Shown here: positions 61,848 through 64,000 of the stretch, piece after piece
How positions within the stretch are numbered: position 1 is the first letter of the stretch
How the letters are laid out: each line of letters starts with the position of its first letter
Origin: Novosphingobium sp. G106
GTDB taxonomy: Bacteria > Pseudomonadota > Alphaproteobacteria > Sphingomonadales > Sphingomonadaceae
NCBI RefSeq assembly: GCF_019075875.1
Contig: NZ_JAHOOZ010000001.1
Location: 6,053,501 to 6,117,500, forward strand
Direction: 5' to 3'
Length of the DNA: 64,000 bases
The notes under the pieces: model-generated
The model's input: the letters and a program-made list of their open reading frames with translations, nothing else
Database searches by the model: none
What the model was told of the DNA's origin: nothing
Translations under genes and position numbers: made by a program

Positions 61848-62270
61848 TCACAAGCCGAAGGTAACGCGCCCTTCGGCATCGATCGGCCAGGCAGGATTGA
61901 AGGCGATCTCCCAGACATGCTCGTCGGGATCGGCGACATAGCCGCGGTAGCCGCCATGCGGCGGGGCGTCGGCAGCGCGCAGCAGCCTACCGCCGGACTT
62001 TACGAGACGGCCTATCACCGCATCGACCTCGGCCTCGCTCGGCACGTTGTGGCCATAGCTGGCGGCGCAGGGCGGTGCGTTCGCCGTCTGCTGCATGTCC
62101 GCCTCCAGGCTCACCTGCAGCCAGGTGCCGAGCATCAGCCCGTTCATCTGGTAGAATACGACCTCCTCGTTCTCGAACACCGGCTGCCAGCCGAAGCCCG
62201 CGGCATAGAACCGCTTCGAGCGGGCGATCTCGGCGATGCCGAGCGTGACGACGGAAATCTGTTGCTGCAT
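61848..62270 (-). CDS. VOC-family (glyoxalase-like) protein
   Basis: 140 residues from ATG 62270 (MQQQISVVTLGIAEIARSKR). Two beta-alpha-beta modules typical of VOC: RFYAAGFGWQPVFENEEVVF and GGYRGYVADPDEHVWEIAFN. Convergent with the YqeY-like gene, no gap. Confidence 0.85.
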   Translation of the reverse strand: MQQQISVVTLGIAEIARSKRFYAAGFGWQPVFENEEVVFYQMNGLMLGTWLQVSLEADMQQTANAPPCAASYGHNVPSEAEVDAVIGRLVKSGGRLLRAADAPPHGGYRGYVADPDEHVWEIAFNPAWPIDAEGRVTFGL

Positions 62271-62308
62271 GGCCGTCCCAATGCGTGGGGGCGCCGTTCG
62301 GTTCCGGC

Positions 62309-62788
62309 TCAGGGGTAGGCGATCGCCACCACTTCCCATTCCTTCTCGCCGCCGGGCAGGCGGACGCGGCGCAGGTCGCCGATCGCGGCACCACGCAGCG
62401 CGCGGGCGAGGGGCGCGCTCCAGCCGATGCGGCCCTGGCCGGCATCCTGCTCGTCGTCGCCGACCAGCGTGAGCACGCGCTCATTGTCGTCCTCGTCGGC
62501 GATCGTCACGGTCGAACCGAACCAGGCGCGGCTCTTGTCGGCCTGCGCCGTCGGGTCGATCACCCGCACCGCTTTCATCCGCCGCGCGAGGAAGGCGAGC
62601 TCGCGGTCGATCTCGCGCATGCGCTTGCGGCCGTAGATGTAATCACCGTTTTCCGAGCGGTCGCCGTTCCCCGCCGCCCAGCTGACGATCGCGACGATCT
62701 CCGGCCGTTCGGTACCGAGCAGGTGGTCATAGCGTGTGCGTAGTGCCGCAAGACCGGCTGGGGTGATCGGGGGGCCGTCGGGTTTCAT
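62309..62788 (-). CDS. greB: transcription elongation factor GreB
   Basis: 159 residues. N-terminal coiled coil with PPITPAGLAALRTRYDHLL and GreB's NGDYIYGRKRMREIDRELAFL, then the C-terminal domain. It rescues backtracked RNA polymerase by stimulating transcript cleavage. A G6/C6 run (62769-62774) near the start is in frame, unlike other such runs in the window. Confidence 0.93.
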   Translation of the reverse strand: MKPDGPPITPAGLAALRTRYDHLLGTERPEIVAIVSWAAGNGDRSENGDYIYGRKRMREIDRELAFLARRMKAVRVIDPTAQADKSRAWFGSTVTIADEDDNERVLTLVGDDEQDAGQGRIGWSAPLARALRGAAIGDLRRVRLPGGEKEWEVVAIAYP

Positions 62789-62864
62789 GGGGACGCTCTA
62801 GGTCATGCTTCGAGCGAGGGGAATGGTCCGAAGAGTGTTGAGATCGTTCGCCTTCGTACAAGCC

Positions 62865-63509
62865 TCAGCACTTCAAAGCGACCGGCCTCAACACGCGCTG
62901 CCGCCGCGCAGCCGCACCGATCAGGCCGAGCCCGACGATCATCAATGCCCAGCTGACGGGCTCGGGCACCGGCGCCCAGGTTCCTACACTGTAGCCGAAG
63001 CTGTTCGCGCTGGGACCGGTAACTTTGATGTCTATCGTCATAGCGTTCGGCGATTTCCAAGTATAGCCGCACTTGTTCTGAATGCCGGACACGCGATCGG
63101 CCTCTGGAAGATCGAAGCAAATAAATGCATCGTTGGACTTGGACCAGTCTACGAAAATCTCGTTTGCGACAACCTTGATATCGAGCGTGGCAAAGAGCGA
63201 TATCGGATAAGCGGGGCTCTGAGTGAAAAATTCGTCATGGCATGTACCATCTTTGACAGCGCACTCGACGATCGTGCCTCCATTGTAGTCGTAGATCCAC
63301 TTGCCCCTATCAAATTCCCACCAATAATGATTGAAGTATCCGGAGTTGCCGGAGACATCGACTACATCGCTATCGGTCAAGCCGGTCAGGGTGATTTTCT
63401 GATGCACACCCTGACTGGAGGCGGTGCTGCTCAGCGTGATCGTCGTCACGGCTGCGGCGGGCATCGTCCATAATGCGGCCAGAGCGGCCATTAACCAACC
63501 GAATCGCAT
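62865..63509 (-). CDS. PEP-CTERM sorting-domain exported protein
   Basis: 214 residues from ATG 63509. Signal peptide (MRFGWLMAALAALWTMPAAA), a beta-rich middle with cysteine pairs, and a C-terminal PEP-CTERM tail (VPEPVSWALMIVGLGLIGAA followed by RRQR). Such proteins are processed by exosortase and often link to EPS or biofilm. AT-richer than neighbours. Confidence 0.85.
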   Translation of the reverse strand: MRFGWLMAALAALWTMPAAAVTTITLSSTASSQGVHQKITLTGLTDSDVVDVSGNSGYFNHYWWEFDRGKWIYDYNGGTIVECAVKDGTCHDEFFTQSPAYPISLFATLDIKVVANEIFVDWSKSNDAFICFDLPEADRVSGIQNKCGYTWKSPNAMTIDIKVTGPSANSFGYSVGTWAPVPEPVSWALMIVGLGLIGAAARRQRVLRPVALKC

Positions 63510-63609
63510 GATCGAGCCTCCTGAAGGGCGGAGAACGTCCATCTTGGGAAGCCAGATGTCGATTCAAACTCGATCCAAATTCAATGTCTTGGAACGGACA
63601 TGAAGCGCA

Positions 63610-64000
63610 TCACCCCGGCGTGCGCTTGCCGATGAAGTGGCTCAGCGGCGCATTGCCGGTGTAGCGCGCCCGCGTCGGGTTCATCGCTTCGTAGACCACG
63701 GCATTCTCGAGCACGCGCTGGACGTAGTTGCGCGTCTCGCTGATGTCGATCCGCTCGATCCAGTCGACCCAGTCGACCGAACCCGTTCGCGGGTCGCCGT
63801 TGTTGCGCAGCCACTTGTTCACGTTGCCCGGACCGGCGTTGTAGGCGGCCACCGCGAGCGGATAGGAGCCGCCGTAATAGTCCATCATCCGCGCGAAATA
63901 GGCGTCGCCCAGTCGCAGGTTGTAGCTGGGATCGGCCATCAGTGCGCTGGCGTCGAATGCGAGGCCGATCTTGCCCGCCTGCTCGCGCGCCGTGCCCGGC
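63610..64000 (-). CDS. soluble lytic murein transglycosylase (5' end outside window)
   Basis: C-terminal part only; the frame is open to the window edge. The SLT motifs are SYNLRLGDAYFARMM and YPLAVAAYNAGPGNVNKWL, followed by ETRNYVQRVLENAVVYEAM. Cleaves peptidoglycan glycan strands. The catalytic Glu lies outside the window. Confidence 0.88.
   Translation of the reverse strand, partial: PGTAREQAGKIGLAFDASALMADPSYNLRLGDAYFARMMDYYGGSYPLAVAAYNAGPGNVNKWLRNNGDPRTGSVDWVDWIERIDISETRNYVQRVLENAVVYEAMNPTRARYTGNAPLSHFIGKRTPG

Noticed and set aside
62769..62774. A further G6 frameshift in greB
   Set aside because: Here the six-base run keeps the greB frame from the only reasonable ATG to PPITPAG; deleting a base would remove the start.

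Overview
The window comes from a GC-rich alphaproteobacterium, most probably a member of the Sphingomonadales (Sphingomonas, Novosphingobium or a close relative). The evidence is the ribosomal protein sequences (including an S5 with an RGG-rich N-terminal tail), the mdh-sucD-sucA-sucB-lpd cluster, an alphaproteobacterial LexA box, and two dispersed palindromic repeats of a kind common in sphingomonads. No tRNA, rRNA, IS element, prophage or CRISPR array was seen.

Layout. 1-5.5 kb: end of the S10/spc ribosomal protein cluster (rpsC to rpmD), closed by a strong terminator. 5.7-7.1 kb: a small protein and a membrane acyltransferase sit between rpmD and rplO, splitting the usual spc order. 7.1-13.4 kb: rplO, secY, adk, an exported SRPBCC protein, rpsM, rpsK, rpoA, rplQ. 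13.4-17.9 kb: prolyl oligopeptidase, fatty acid hydroxylase, exported small protein, TRIC-like channel, and a 38-residue membrane peptide behind a perfect FNR/FixK box. 17.9-26.2 kb: leftward TCA-cycle operon mdh, sucD, sucA, sucB, lipoprotein, hypothetical, lpd, without sucC. 26.5-31.2 kb: GGDEF-EAL protein, PF10118 protein, hypothetical, SleB-type hydrolase. 31.4-35.7 kb: a Slam outer-membrane protein followed by two TbpB-like surface lipoproteins, then a broken exported protein. 35.8-40.3 kb: one giant RTX/beta-propeller/VCBS protein. 40.4-45.6 kb: uvrA under a LexA box, CHRD protein, DUF1214-like protein. 45.6-48.0 kb: an AT-rich island with a single nuclease-NACHT (STAND) gene, a probable anti-phage gene. 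48.1-50.0 kb: SnoaL/limonene-epoxide-hydrolase-like genes and a second CHRD gene. 50.0-51.1 kb: a palindromic repeat, then about 750 nt full of hairpins with no recognisable protein. 51.1-64 kb: argG, two tandem cyclopropane fatty acid synthases, a Mn2+ riboswitch with a GDT1-type exporter, SDR, glycine-zipper protein, rlmN, IalB-like protein, TauD-type dioxygenase, MHS transporter, YqeY-like, VOC, greB, PEP-CTERM protein and a truncated lytic transglycosylase.

Sequence quality. Six genes are broken by one extra base in a homopolymer: five G6 tracts where five G restore the frame, and one A7 tract where six A do. Removing that base in each case rejoins a conserved protein. This points to systematic homopolymer miscalls rather than six real mutations, and it changes the gene models of the prolyl oligopeptidase, sucA, both TbpB-like lipoproteins, the RTX giant and the NACHT gene.
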